Shown here: piece after piece, positions 1 through 11,675 of the stretch
Layout: each line of letters starts with the position of its first letter
Position numbering within the stretch: position 1 is the first letter of the stretch
Source: Epichloe hybrida
Taxonomy: Eukaryota > Ascomycota > Sordariomycetes > Hypocreales > Clavicipitaceae
Direction of reading: 5' to 3'
NCBI GenBank assembly: GCA_019022495.1
Contig: JAFEKR010000003.1
Coordinates: 3,658,001-3,722,000, forward strand
DNA: 64,000 nt
Notes under the pieces: generated by a model
Told to the model about the DNA's origin: nothing
The model's database searches: none
Seen by the model: the letters and a program-made list of their open reading frames with translations, nothing else
Translations under genes and position numbers: made by a program

Positions 1-1234
1 GGTGCGGTTTCTTGCCGAGGCGATGAACAGCCTTGCATGGCGGTTGCAAATGGTGATGCGTGGTTGCGAAACGTGCCGGCAACAAACTTTAGGTGCGTCT
101 GGATTGTCAGAATAAAATCTTGTATTTGGTGAGTTTGTTTGTTTCTCTCTTTTATTTTCTTCTCTTGTTTTGGGATCTAAGGAAGAAATGTGCAGGTGAG
201 AGGTTCAACTGCGGGAGTTGAATGAAGAAGAGGAGGGACGTGGCTGGACTTGGAGGCAACGCGGTGAGGCTGCAAAGCTGATGGAGGTGAATGCCGAATG
301 GGAGGTTTGAGCAAAGTACCTGAACTGACTGAAGCACCTGGTTCGAGTCAACATGAGCCCAGTTGTGCTGCGCTGGTGTTGTCCCGGTCTTGTCACAAAA
401 CGTGCGCCGAGTTTGATCGAGCTGTGAGATGGCGCTTCGTACGCTTCGCGAGATGACTTACACCACCAGCGGACACACATTGCATTGCGCACGGGTCGGT
501 CTTATCTGTCGATTCGAACCATGAGAGTGTTTCGACTTCATTTTCAATATGCTCCCACCGTGTATTCTTTCATCAGCCACTTCATGAAGCATCCTCCCCC
601 TATGCATCTTTGGCTACGCAGCAAAGGGGATGGATGCAAAGACAAGCCAGATTGGGCAGCCGCCGTCGGCCGACAACTTAGCGCACCTTCCCCTTCCTGG
701 CATTTGGCTGCGGAGAATTAACGGCGGTGAGTGGATCTCGCATCGCCCCGGAAACGCCGATTCCCGAACCAACGCCGCGGGGCTCCACCACCGCGCGTCT
801 CGATGCAATTGGTCCGGTGCAGTGCAGTTGCAGTGCTTCTCTCCCGCTGCTAAGCCCCTTTTGGCGATTTTGCTACAGTACGTAATCGGTATTTGCCGCG
901 ACAAGGCCACACGTTGCACTAACACACGTTACGGGAAGACGCCGTTTTTTTTGTCCGGTCGTTGTCGGGGACGAGGCAGAGCTAGACAGACAGCAACGAG
1001 GGGGCCACTCGGCACTTGGCACTCGGCACTTGGCACTCGGCACTTGGCATTTGGCACTTGTTGGCCTCGAGAACACTTCCCGCGACCTGTGAATAGCGAC
1101 AAAACTTGGCGTCTACAAACATGCGTCTTGGCCGTCCAAGTCGACTCAATCACCCCCCCTGCGCGCGATCAATCTGACGGCTGACTTCCCCCTCCGTTTG
1201 TCTGTCCCTTCGGCCGGCCGGCCGATACTTGGCC
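1..1234. other. Intergenic, no gene recognised
   Basis: No reading frame here looks like a protein I recognise. The stretch ends in the presumed promoter and 5' leader of the HPP gene. It contains a short minisatellite at about 1013-1061, where a 14-base unit of the form CACTTGGCACTCGG is repeated about three times. Confidence 0.5.
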
Positions 1235-2360
1235 ATGACTTTTCGTCATAGAAAATGTAACTTCGACATCGACCGCTACCTCAACCCATTCGTGCCGCCG
1301 CCGCCATGGAAGCACTTGCCTTACCCGGTGGCGAGGTTCCTAGGTCATCGTGAGACGACGCCCCAGGTGACAGGCAACTTGATGCACATCTTCTGGACAT
1401 TCATCGGGGTATTCGTCTCTATTCTTCTCATCGAGGGCGTATCCAAGCATGTCCCCTCCTTCGAGTCTCACGGAGCCCCCATGATTGTCGGCAGTTTTGT
1501 AAGTTTTCGCGACCCCCCTGATCACACAGCAGCTCTGCCGCCCCGTCGGCTTGAGACGGAGAATTTTTCTCCCATCGCTGTAGTATCGCGTCAGGAGATT
1601 TGAAAAAAAAAAAAAAGGGGGGGGGCGACTGACAAAAAGCTGTGACCAGGGCGCGGCGGCAGTTTTGGAGTTCCACTCTATTGAAGCACCACTCGCACAG
1701 CCCCGAAATGCCGTCTTTGGCCAAATCATCTCCACGTTGATCGGAGTTTCGGTGGCCAAGCTTTTCCAGCTGAGCCATCGGTTCCAAGACATTCAGTGGG
1801 TTGGCGGCGCGCTCGCGTGCGCATCCGCGACGGCCCTCATGGCCTTGACCAAGACGGTCCATCCACCTGCTGGCGCGACAGCACTCCTGGCCGTCGTCGA
1901 TGCCACGTTGGTCAAGATGGGATGGTTCCTTTTCCCCGTCATGCTGCTGGGATGTGCGCTGATGCTAGGCGCCGCGCTGTTGATCAACAACATTGAACGG
2001 AGATTTCCCATGTACTGGTGGACGCCCGAGGATCTAAGAAGCAACAGACGACGTGTGCTGAGGAGGCGGAAATCCGACGAGCTCAAGAAGAAGGCCTTGG
2101 ATCAAGAGAAAGGCGTGAGAAGCCCGGAGCCTGATGCGGGTGCGGCGAGTCAATCTACGGAACGGGGCGACGAGGACCAGCTCCGGGAGACCGACAAGGA
2201 TGAGCCCAGGGCGAGCCGGTTGAATTTCACAAGGACGCACCAGCATCTAGGACATCTGGGGGAGATTGTTGTCAGGAGGGGAGAGGTCGTTGTTCCGCAA
2301 CACGTGTTGCTCACGCAAGAAGAGGAACAGCTTCTCGAGACCATGAGCCATCGGCTGTGA
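1235..2360 (+). CDS. HPP-family integral membrane protein
   Basis: Two exons, 1235-1498 and 1650-2360, give about 324 residues. The intron has a GTAAGT donor at 1499, a CTGAC branch-like site and a CAG acceptor, in phase 0. Joining the exons restores the HPP hallmark: a glycine-rich 'APMIVGSF-GAAAVLEF' stretch followed by 'SPLAQPRN'-like sequence (here APLAQPRNAVFG) and the HPP triad in 'KTVHPPAGATALLA'. About four hydrophobic helices are visible, followed by a charged cytosolic tail of about 120 residues rich in Arg, Lys, Glu and Asp. The start is the first in-frame ATG. HPP proteins in bacteria and plastids have been linked to nitrite transport; the substrate of the fungal members is not established, so no substrate is assigned here. 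The next gene downstream on the same strand is the DUF2828 pseudogene. Confidence 0.9.
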
Positions 2361-2905
2361 AACGCGCCGATGAAATTCCTGGTTGCAAAAAGCGGCGTTG
2401 GTGTGCGCATCCGCGAGGAACTTGGTCTCGCTTGCTTGCTTGACTATTTTGTCTGCTCATCATGCTTCTATTGTAATCGACTGCCGGCTCAATAAAAACA
2501 GGGCGACTTCTGGTCATCGTCGTGGACTTTTTAGACTTGTGGCCCCCCTGAGCCAAACATTGATTGACCCAACGTCGGCCACAGCAATATCTAGCCTTGG
2601 AGACTGAGTCGTCGTTACCGCTCCCCTCTTGCTCTAGACGGCTGCTGCTGGCTCGCCGATCGGAAGACACGATGCTGGGCCCTGGCCAACCGATCATGAT
2701 GTGAAAACGGCGAGGAACAGTGAGCAGCAGCAGCAAGGCGCGTTCTTGGTGGAAGACTTATCCCTTCGTCATGAGAATCCAGTCGTCATCGCGGAAACTA
2801 CTACACCCAAAGTCACTGTGCCTGGCAAGTGAGGCTTCCGAGTCGGACTCGTTTACCGTGGTCAGCTCGCCGAGTGTTGGCAGGTTGGAGCGAGATGTTG
2901 AGGGC

Positions 2906-4117
2906 ATGAAGTTGTCCATCCCGGCCGCCGCCGCTCACAATTTGGAAGACAAGATGCTTTTAGAGAACATGGACGTGACATGCCGAGTCACTAGAAGCAC
3001 ACTTGTCGATCTGTTTTATGACCTCACCTCTCTGGACCATGTGTTCGGGATGGCCTGAAGGCAGCTTGGAAGCCTCCCAAACCCCTCAAAATCATCTTCA
3101 CCTCACGGTCCATTCACCCGGGGAAGGTCTCTCGTTCAACCTTCTGCAGAGCTGCTGGCTGGCTTGCGCAGAACCATCCTCTCACGCCAATTGCCAACTT
3201 GCATTGGCTGAGTCGGCCAGTCATCGAAGAGAGAGTTCAGATTCATGGTGATGGGGACTTGGTGATCGTCGAGGCCGATGAGCGCACGGAGTTTGATGTC
3301 AAGTACGGAGCGTCACATGGTTACTGGAAGGATTTGCTCAATCTTCTTGCCCTATCGGCGAACAACAAGCTCGGCGCGCTTTCTGACCCCCATCAAGTAA
3401 GTCTTGAACGACGATGACAACGCTGCTAAGCCCCCTAACCCATTTGGGTACACCGAGGAAACGGCCAAGGAGGAGCAGAACCGATTCAGAGAGACAGCCG
3501 CCAGCAAGCTGCTGTTGAAGCCTTTAACATCAGGACAATTTATCGAGCATTGCCCCTCACCGTTGCCAGGTTATTTGCGGAACAGTTGCAGGCAGACGTG
3601 ACGGTAATACGAAGCTCTGACTAAAAAAAATCCGAAAAGTGGCGTCTCTTTGGGAAATGGCCCCCTTCGCATGCCAGTTTCCACGACAAACATATCTTTG
3701 TTACCAGTTCTATTGCCGAGGTCATGTATCTCCGAGAAGCATTAACTAGCCAACAGATTCGCAACGCGGACCGGGACGTGATCGCGAAAAGTATCGCAAG
3801 GACATGTCCGTATTCACAGGCACCTATATAGTAGTCGAGAGACACATCACTGCTGGAACCTATCCTCGCACGAGAGGATTTCAGCACGGTACCAGGTCAA
3901 GGGGTACGAGATGCCCGGGCTGGTGTTCTGGAACCTGGCTGGTGGATCGAGAGGGAGCTCGACGGGCGCGAAGCGAGTGACGACCACAGATGAGGCAACG
4001 TCCTTCGTGAGCGGGTAATCGCAGAGGATGTTCAAGGTTTTCCTGGAAGGGTCGACGTTTGAGGCCGAAGAAGAGGAGAGCTGCAGCGTCAATGATGATG
4101 ACGCCGACGCGTGCTAG
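2906..4117 (+). pseudogene. Broken DUF2828 (TROVE/vWA-like) gene
   Basis: Homology to fungal DUF2828 proteins is spread over several frames. A plausible N-terminus (ATG 2906) reads to 'STLVDLFYDLTSLDHVFGMA' and stops. After a frameshift near 3050 the gene continues with 'AQNHPLTPIANLHWLSRP' and 'FDVKYGASHGYWKDLLNLLA' up to about 3395. A further change gives 'RALPLTVARLFAEQLQAD' near 3555-3600, then 'ASFHDKHIFVTSSIAE' near 3670-3720. The last part, 'ISARYQVKGYEMPGLVFWNL', starts near 3870 and has an in-frame TAA at about 4016 where the family has Tyr. The central vWA-like segment expected between about 3830 and 3860 (a couple of hundred residues in intact members) is absent. The lesions are indels, a deletion and a nonsense change. 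The base composition is normal, so RIP is not the cause. Intact members are cytosolic proteins of poorly known function. Confidence 0.85.
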
Positions 4118-7100
4118 TCATAGATGCCCCAATTCATTCAATCCATGGCATCGAATCCAGACCATTCCACTACCTTCCGCCGCAACCAATTCCACGACAT
4201 GCATGATGCCATCGTGACTTGGAAATTCTGTTACACCCGCAGCCTACCTCGTATTTCCAGTAATCTGTTCATCTACTACTCACCACCCACCTGTCTCGCC
4301 TGCTGTCTCACAGTCCACCTTCCAATGGCAGAATTGGCTAGGTGCATGTGCCCAGCCATCGAGAGGATTCGAGGCTTGCGCTTGAGACGGCGTAGAGTTT
4401 AGCTTGCGCGGAGCAGAGAATGGCCGTCTGGTTGTACGTACTTTTCTCATCGACTTTTATTTCACCGCCGATTTCAACGCCAAGCATTCGACCCAACTCG
4501 TCCCGTGAGAGCGTGACCAGCGACCCCCCCCTCAGGGTGCCACTCCGGCAGACTCTGCATTCCTATCGAACCAGGTCTGTAGCTCGCCAGAAATACCAGC
4601 TAGTCCGCCCTGCGGTAGAAGGTGATGGAATATGCTAGTACGGAGTCTGGCCTCGGACGAGTTCTATGTAGCAATCAGGCTACGTACGCTTGGTGAAAAA
4701 GAATTGCCCGAGTGGGAAGTCGAGCCGCATGTGTTACACCGGATCATCCGATGTTTTTTAGGATACCTTTTTTTTCCATGGTTGTCGTGTACTCCTCCGT
4801 AAGCGGGCTGTGAACGTTCGGCAGCTTTAAAAAAACACATATTTTTTTGTTTGTAAATTTTTTTTTTCAGAGGACCGACTCGGGCCTGTGCTAGAAGTTG
4901 ATATGACAAGACTGTGTCACATTAATGCTTTCTTTGGTTGCCAAGTAGAGATGGTGGCAATGGGCGCTCGCACAGGCAGGTACGTACTGGGGACTGCTGC
5001 GTCGTCGATTTGACTGGACCGATGGAGACAGTTCGTCGGGATGCATCGGCCAGTCAAGTCAGCGTACTACGACCCGTCCACTCCGTACTTGCGGTGGTCT
5101 TATTATCGCCGTCTGCGGGCGGGCCGGACTGGAGCAGGTTTACGTGGTTGGTTGTGCTGCGGCTGTGCTGAGTTGTGATGCAGCCCGCCCAGCCCAGCCC
5201 AGCGCGGGCGGTGACGGTTGAAAGAGGGGAAACGAACGAACCAACCATCTGTTCTCTTTCTGCCTTTGCTGGCCAAAGCTGGCCCGTACAAACTCTTGAA
5301 ACCGGGTTTGCTCCTTCCATGATAGCCCGTGACCACAAACAAAACAAATTGACGCCGACTGTACGTACAGTAACCCAAAACCGTGACGCGCGTGCCTTAC
5401 CCGTCCGTGTCCGTGCTTATACAGACCGTGCCATGCCTGCTGGCCCACAGACTGCGAATGCTTGAAGAATGCTTGAAGTTCATCTTCAAGCATGCCCTTG
5501 CTAGCTTTATGTAGCTACCCGTCATCCCCTGCAGCGGGCACACATAAAATGCGAGACGAAGCAAACTCGGACGCAGACATGATGGTAGGCTTGCAATCTG
5601 AAAACATCATCACTACATGGCCCGACGTCTTGGGGCCTTGGGCTGAGAATATGTCGGCGTAATCACTTTACCTTGGCATGCAACGAACGTGGCCAGCCTG
5701 CATGTACATACAACAGATAACACCTTCCTAGCCACGGAGCAATTGAAATGACGATCGCAACCGCAGCAGTTGCATCGATGACTTGGGCAGAATGCTACAG
5801 TAGGTAGTACGGTAGGTGTACTATGGCGGAGTCTTCAGTCGTGAACGTTGGAGGAAGGCCAGTGCTCGATGGCAGTACTACTCGTCATAATAACACGGTA
5901 TTCCATGTAGCATCATTCAAATGCAACTCTCCCGCCGGAGCTCATGCCCGACAGGATCATTTAGATAAGGGCAGGGGGCGTCCTGGGTCCTGGGTCCTGG
6001 GTCCTGGGGAGCAAACGTTGGCCTCGGGATACCTTTTATGGCTTGGCGACGGTGCGGCGGTAGGGGACCCAGCATCACGAGGCATGGAGTGCCGTTACTT
6101 GCCGTTGCTGCTTGCTTGCCACTGTACATAGATGCAGACTACATGTAGCAACGCGCACCTCCGAGTAGTAAAGGATGGTTGCACGAAGTGTTGGTTGGCC
6201 GAACAGGTTCTTTCGGCGCGCGCGAGATGCAGGAACAACGTCCGGTAGAAGTAACCAGTCAAGAAGGGTTTGCATCTTCTGGAAATATTCCCTGTAGAAT
6301 GGTTGACCAGGGCGTGTTGACACACCAGACACGTTATCTCAGCATCCTGGTTCATTGCGTCACCGACGAGAAAAGACAAACTTCATCGCTCAAGCCTCAA
6401 CGAATCGAATTGCTCTCACGTGACATTTAGGTGACATTTTGGTGACACTTTGGTGACATTTTGGTGCCGCCTGCGTGTCGAGTTCCAAGCTCAAGTTGCA
6501 ACATCAGTCGGTGTGCGAACATGGCACGAAGCAAGCGATCGCAGCACAATATCGCCGATACACCACGTGATGATGGGTTCTCTCATCGCCACGATGGCCA
6601 TCGCCGCCCCAACGTTCTGCGCATGGTGGTGGTGGGGGGGGTGCTAGATGGAGAACCAACCCCCCCCTGCCTCCGGTTCGCCGTCCCGATCTGGTCAGGG
6701 CTGGTATGCACTACTACAAGTGTACATATGCAGTCCATCTACATCGCATGTGTTATCTTCCGCGCCACGCATCAACAAACCAGTTGACAGTCATGCCAAT
6801 AGCGCGGAGAGGTCCATGCTCTTCTGCAGCACAGTTCGTCAAAGGACCTCGATGGCATCATGATGGCAAAACGCATAAACCTGACTGAACTTGACAAGCC
6901 GATCACACCGATCGCATGTATGTATGCTCCTGACCAATGAGGCGAGTCATCATAACATGAAAAAGGCGGTTGTTGTTGTGAAACTGCGGCCAAAGTTTAG
7001 TTTAGGCCTCTGACAGCTGGGAGGGGGCTGCGTGTCAATCGGCGGCCGGATACATATGTACATCCAATGACATCCATGCAGGGAGGGAGCCGTCTTCGAC

Positions 7101-8073
7101 AGCCCACTGTACCGTACCCACTGTGCTGTGGGCCTGCAGTCGGCCGACCGCCATCCTGCCGAATGTAGGATGGAAGGAAGCAAGAAATCTCTGCTGGCGC
7201 CCTCCGGAATCAGGAAAGTGCCCAGATTGTTGTCATGTGAGACCCACTCTCCCGTCAACTCGTATCCAATCCAAGCATGCTCTCCGTATTCTCAACCAGC
7301 GCAACTTCAACCCACACGACCACGTTCAAAAAAAAAAAAAGGAAAGGAGGGACGGGCGGGCATGTCGGAGCAAGGAGGCACGAGAAAAGCCAGCCAGCAA
7401 TGAGCATCCAAGCCAGGCAAAGGTTGCAAGTGCAATCTGTGCTTGTCTTATTAGTCCAATGCTGTTTCCACAAAAAACCTTGCCCTCGACGCTATCGAGC
7501 CATCTCCAGGGACCGGGAAGACGACCGGGAAGACCAGAGGGCACCAGTCTGATGGCCGTATCTCGACATGAGGTGACGAGCTTCACTTTCGAGGCGACAT
7601 AGCCTGCCAGCGACCCACATCCGCAAGCACTCAGGCAACTCCGTTTTTATTTATCAAACAGCTATCGACATCATCGTTGTCTCGACTCTCTACGCTTGGG
7701 GACCACAAATGACCCTCTTTTCCTCGACACAAGCCTGATATGCCCTGCCGGATAGGACCAAACATAGATCTGGCTTCCGGCTTGTGTGCGCGTTCGGGTT
7801 GATAGCGTGTCCCAACTCTTTCTCCGTACATGGGTCCATGTTGCCATCGGGTGTCCGTCCCCCTTGGGCTCATTGGGGCGCTTTGCCTTGATGAACTTGT
7901 TCTGAAGGCAAAGGAAAACTGTTAAACCCCTTCGTCTCTTCCGTCCCCTCTCCTCTCCTCTCTCGCGCCTCTTCTTCATACTTAAATTCCATATCTGAAT
8001 GATATATCCCTTAACCTAGCTCTGAGACAGGTCTCAGGGCAGACACCACTCGCAGAAATTCTCGTTCCCAAAC
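4118..8073. other. Long intergenic region with minisatellites
   Basis: No protein family is recognisable in this stretch of nearly 4 kb; the open frames are short and overlap on both strands. Short tandem repeats occur at about 5979-6008 (7-base GTCCTGG unit) and 6421-6466 (12-base unit close to GGTGACATTTTG, about four copies). The last 150 bases (about 7928-7975) form a CT-rich tract directly upstream of the next gene, a usual feature of fungal promoters. Confidence 0.5.
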
Positions 8074-10893
8074 ATGGCGCCAGATTCCACCAAGGATGGC
8101 TCCGACACCTCCTCCAACACAGACACAACAAGCGCTCAAACTCCAAAGTCGAAAAAGCGTGTTGTTTGGCAGTCAAGCAGCCAGAACCAAACGGGGTCGC
8201 CAACCTCTTCATTGGAAAAGGGCACCGCCAGCCCAACTTCCACCACTGGCCTTCTTGCTGCTCCGGCTTCGATCTCAGTCGAGGCCCCAGCCTTTCAAGA
8301 TGGGACCGGGAATACCAATGTACGCAGGACTGGACAATGCAACGGGAAGGGCCTCGAGAATCCGACCATCGAGCCTCAAGACTCCGTAGCTTCAGAGCCA
8401 GCATCCCCGGGGTCCTTCCCCACCCCGCCAGGAGCGCCGGACGCCGTGGAATTGAGACTGGCGCTCAACATGGTTTTGACAGAGGAGGAAAGGCTGCGTC
8501 GAGAGCACCATCTCCTGCCTTTAAGCACACTCAGAGCTCCAAGGCCGGCTTTGAGGCGCAGCACAAGTTATAACGTACCGGAGGAACGTGAGAAGGCAGA
8601 CCTAGCAGAGAGACAAGCGACTGAGCGCCAACTTCGTTCTTTGAATGACGCACGCCAGCGAGCGCATCGTTTAGCTATGTCGGTGGAGAGCTACTCTGCT
8701 ACAAACTCCAGGCGAAATTCAGGTGGTGAACTTCCATTCCAGCCCCTGATTGATGACTCAGATGATCGTAACCGTGCCTTGGAAGATGACGCTACCATGG
8801 CTGCGGAGCATCACATTGAGAGTGATTTCGTAAAGAATCGCACCCCTTACAGTCGACGAGAAAGCCCTCTTGAGGAACACGCCGCGGCAGAAACGCTCGT
8901 CAGGTCTCATACCCAGAAAGGTGGCCGAAACGGCCTGTATGGCAACTCTCCCGGTTCATCGGGCACAAATACACCCGTGTCCCAGAAAGCCTACGGAGAT
9001 GACTACGTCCCTCGTCCATCCAAGTACCGAGGAGGCATTCTGTCTTCATTACTCAAGCTCTATCAAAATGATAGAAGAACCACCAGCGGCAATACCAGCG
9101 GGCAACTCACCCCTCTCTCATCTTCAACTCCTGTCATGTCGCCTCGGTCCTCACCTCCGTCTTCGAGACCTTCTTCTTCAGCTGGAGGATCCCGATCACG
9201 GCTTGCTAGTGGTTTGTTCTCCAGTCACCGGGCACATTCAACTACTTCGCTCACTGAACTTATGAAGTCTTCATCGATGTTTGCCGCGCCCGGCTCCAGC
9301 GAGATATCCGAGACCTGGTCCGACTCCATCAAGAAAGATAAATCCGAAAAACCTCCCAGGTCCAAGAAGGAGCAGATTCGTATCACAGTTCACATTGCTG
9401 GCATCATTGCCCGACACAGATACCTCCTCAAGCTATGCCGCGCCCTCATGTTGTACGGTGCCCCGACGCACCGGCTCGAAGAATACATGGCAATGTCCTC
9501 GCGGGTCCTCGAAATCGAAGGTCAATTTCTTTACATACCCTCTTGTATGATCATCAGCTTCGACGATAGCACGACACATACCGCGGAAGTAAAGGTGGTC
9601 CGAGTACCGCAGGGAATCGATCTGGGGAAGTTACGGGACGTTCACAATATTTACAAGGATGTCGTTCATGACAAGCTTGGTGTCGAGGAAGCAACGAGGA
9701 GACTCGACGAGGTCATGGACCGCAAGCCCAAGTTTAACGTGTGGTTCCAAGTCCCAATGTACGGCATTGCGTCGGCCTGTGTTGCACCCTTCGCCTTTGA
9801 AGGTCGGTTCATCGATTTGCCAGTCGCCTTTCTATTGGGCTGCATCGTTGGTTTGCTCCAGCTCGTGTTTGCTCCGAGTAATGAGTTGTACGCGCACGTC
9901 TTTGAAGTCTCGGCTGCTGTCATCACGTCCTTTCTGGCCCGCGGCTTTGGCTCGATCCACAACGGTCAGCTATTCTGTTTCAGTTCACTGGCCCAGAGTA
10001 GCATTGCTTTAATCTTGCCTGGCTACATGGTTCTCTGCAGCTCACTGGAGCTCCAGAGTCACAACATCGTTGCCGGGAGTGTGAGGATGGTGTATGCAAT
10101 GATCTACACATTGTTCTTGGGCTACGGCATCACCATCGGAGCTTCACTCTACGGCATGATGGACAGCAACGCCACCAGTGATACCCACTGTCAAAATCCT
10201 CTTCATCGCGGGTGGTACTTTCTGTTCGTCCCTGGCTTTACTCTTTGCCTCTGCATCATCAACCAAGCAAAATGGAAACAGACTCCGGTCATGACGGCCA
10301 TGGCTTTGGCTGGCTTCTGTGTCAACAGCTATTGCAGCAAATACTTTGAGGGCAACAGTCAGATCTCCAACATGCTGGGTGCCCTCACGGTGGGAATCTT
10401 GGCAAACCTGTACTCACGTTTGGGCCGACACGTGGAAAACGCCTGGCTAGACTTTATCGAGTGGTGGGAGTACAGAGTGCGGCCAAGGTTTCGCAAAAGC
10501 CGTCGTCCCAATTCCGACACATGGTCGCTGCCCTCCGCTTCAGACCCCGAAGCCAGTGCTGTTCCCCCAAAGAAGGAATGGCGCCAGCCGCGAAAGGTTG
10601 GCTACAGTCTCGCCGCCGCCGCGATGCTCCCGGCCATCTTTGTGCAAGTGCCTTCCGGGCTGGCAGCTGGTGGTTCGCTGCTGGCTGGAATCACATCTGC
10701 CAACCAGCTCACTGGCAACACTACTAGTACAGTCAGTACCAGCCCAAAAACGATGGGGAGTCTCGATGGCACGGCTTTCAATGTTCTTTTCAGTGTTATT
10801 CAAGTCGCCATTGGCATCAGTGTTGGTCTGTTCATGAGTGCCCTCATTGTATATCCTCTGGGCAAACGACGGAGCGGATTGTTCAGCTTCTAA
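8074..10893 (+). CDS. ThrE/Prm10-type membrane transporter-like protein
   Basis: A single-exon gene of 939 residues. Residues 1 to about 430 are hydrophilic, rich in Ser, Pro and Thr and probably disordered. From about residue 436 the conserved ThrE (DUF1212) domain begins with 'ITVHIAGIIARHRYLLKLCRALMLYGAPTHRLEE' (in pieces), including the family signature YGAPTHRLE. About ten hydrophobic helices follow, from 'VWFQVPMYGIASACV' to 'GISVGLFMSALIVYPLG', in the usual two five-helix halves (ThrE and the C-terminal ThrE_2/DUF3815 part). Bacterial ThrE exports threonine and serine; yeast Prm10 is a pheromone-regulated membrane protein of unknown substrate, so amino-acid export is an inference. The ATG at 8074 has an AAACATGG context and lies behind a CT-rich leader. 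The length fits fungal orthologues with long N-terminal tails. Confidence 0.92.
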   Translation: MAPDSTKDGSDTSSNTDTTSAQTPKSKKRVVWQSSSQNQTGSPTSSLEKGTASPTSTTGLLAAPASISVEAPAFQDGTGNTNVRRTGQCNGKGLENPTIEPQDSVASEPASPGSFPTPPGAPDAVELRLALNMVLTEEERLRREHHLLPLSTLRAPRPALRRSTSYNVPEEREKADLAERQATERQLRSLNDARQRAHRLAMSVESYSATNSRRNSGGELPFQPLIDDSDDRNRALEDDATMAAEHHIESDFVKNRTPYSRRESPLEEHAAAETLVRSHTQKGGRNGLYGNSPGSSGTNTPVSQKAYGDDYVPRPSKYRGGILSSLLKLYQNDRRTTSGNTSGQLTPLSSSTPVMSPRSSPPSSRPSSSAGGSRSRLASGLFSSHRAHSTTSLTELMKSSSMFAAPGSSEISETWSDSIKKDKSEKPPRSKKEQIRITVHIAGIIARHRYLLKLCRALMLYGAPTHRLEEYMAMSSRVLEIEGQFLYIPSCMIISFDDSTTHTAEVKVVRVPQGIDLGKLRDVHNIYKDVVHDKLGVEEATRRLDEVMDRKPKFNVWFQVPMYGIASACVAPFAFEGRFIDLPVAFLLGCIVGLLQLVFAPSNELYAHVFEVSAAVITSFLARGFGSIHNGQLFCFSSLAQSSIALILPGYMVLCSSLELQSHNIVAGSVRMVYAMIYTLFLGYGITIGASLYGMMDSNATSDTHCQNPLHRGWYFLFVPGFTLCLCIINQAKWKQTPVMTAMALAGFCVNSYCSKYFEGNSQISNMLGALTVGILANLYSRLGRHVENAWLDFIEWWEYRVRPRFRKSRRPNSDTWSLPSASDPEASAVPPKKEWRQPRKVGYSLAAAAMLPAIFVQVPSGLAAGGSLLAGITSANQLTGNTTSTVSTSPKTMGSLDGTAFNVLFSVIQVAIGISVGLFMSALIVYPLGKRRSGLFSF

Positions 10894-11675
10894 ATTCGAC
10901 GCCCCGAGTACAATACGGCAAATCGGCCGGGAAAATATATAACTCGACGGCAATCCCTGCATTCAAACACACGTAACAGACGACCAGCACACGGTAGTTT
11001 CTTCTGCTTCTACAAGGACGGATGATTCCACTGCACCTGTCAATATCGACATGCCCGACTTCCACTTATCATCACGTTGATGTCGATAGGCAAACATATA
11101 TATACATACACGTCCCTGCTCGTTGCGAAATTTCGAAACAGGGCTTCAATCGATACCATATTCCTCTTGACGGACCGCGCGCTGACATTGCCGTGGTGAT
11201 TTCTCCTCCCGCCGGAGCCGGCAGTCGGTGCATCACAGCTGTCAACGTCATGGGATCAACAGCATTTTTTTTTTTTTCCCCTTACTGCCGTTTCAAAAGC
11301 TTAGGTGTCCATTCCGGGTTGTTTTGAGTTCATGAGCATAAAAAAGTTGTTTTTTTTCAGCAGGCGTCACGGTCGGTTATTGGGTTAGCAAAACAGCATA
11401 TACGTAGCACTTTGACAGATGATAGTTTCTTTCATTATTCTTACCACCATGACCTAATTAGTATTGGTCGGCTCTCTAACTGTGCAAGAACTTCCGGTCA
11501 GATACTAGCTTCCAAGTCGATGATGCGTGACTGTAGGGTTGCTGAGTCATACTCTCCTTGAGTCCTTGCAGTGTCTCGCGCCTCGTAACTTGGTCTGCAC
11601 CTTTCGACCATCATTTGTCTTCCTCTCCAGAGTCCAGAGTCCAGAGTGAGATCATTCTTATTTACCCGAACGAAC
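10894..11675. other. Intergenic, no gene recognised
   Basis: This holds the 3' end of the ThrE-like gene and the promoter of the ABC transporter. There are poly-T runs near 11265 and 11350. No coding family, RNA gene or longer repeat was seen. Confidence 0.5.

Noticed and set aside
630..1184. Open frame of 184 codons before the HPP gene
   Set aside because: Low-complexity translation through a minisatellite, no known motif, overlapping frames on the other strand; treated as chance.
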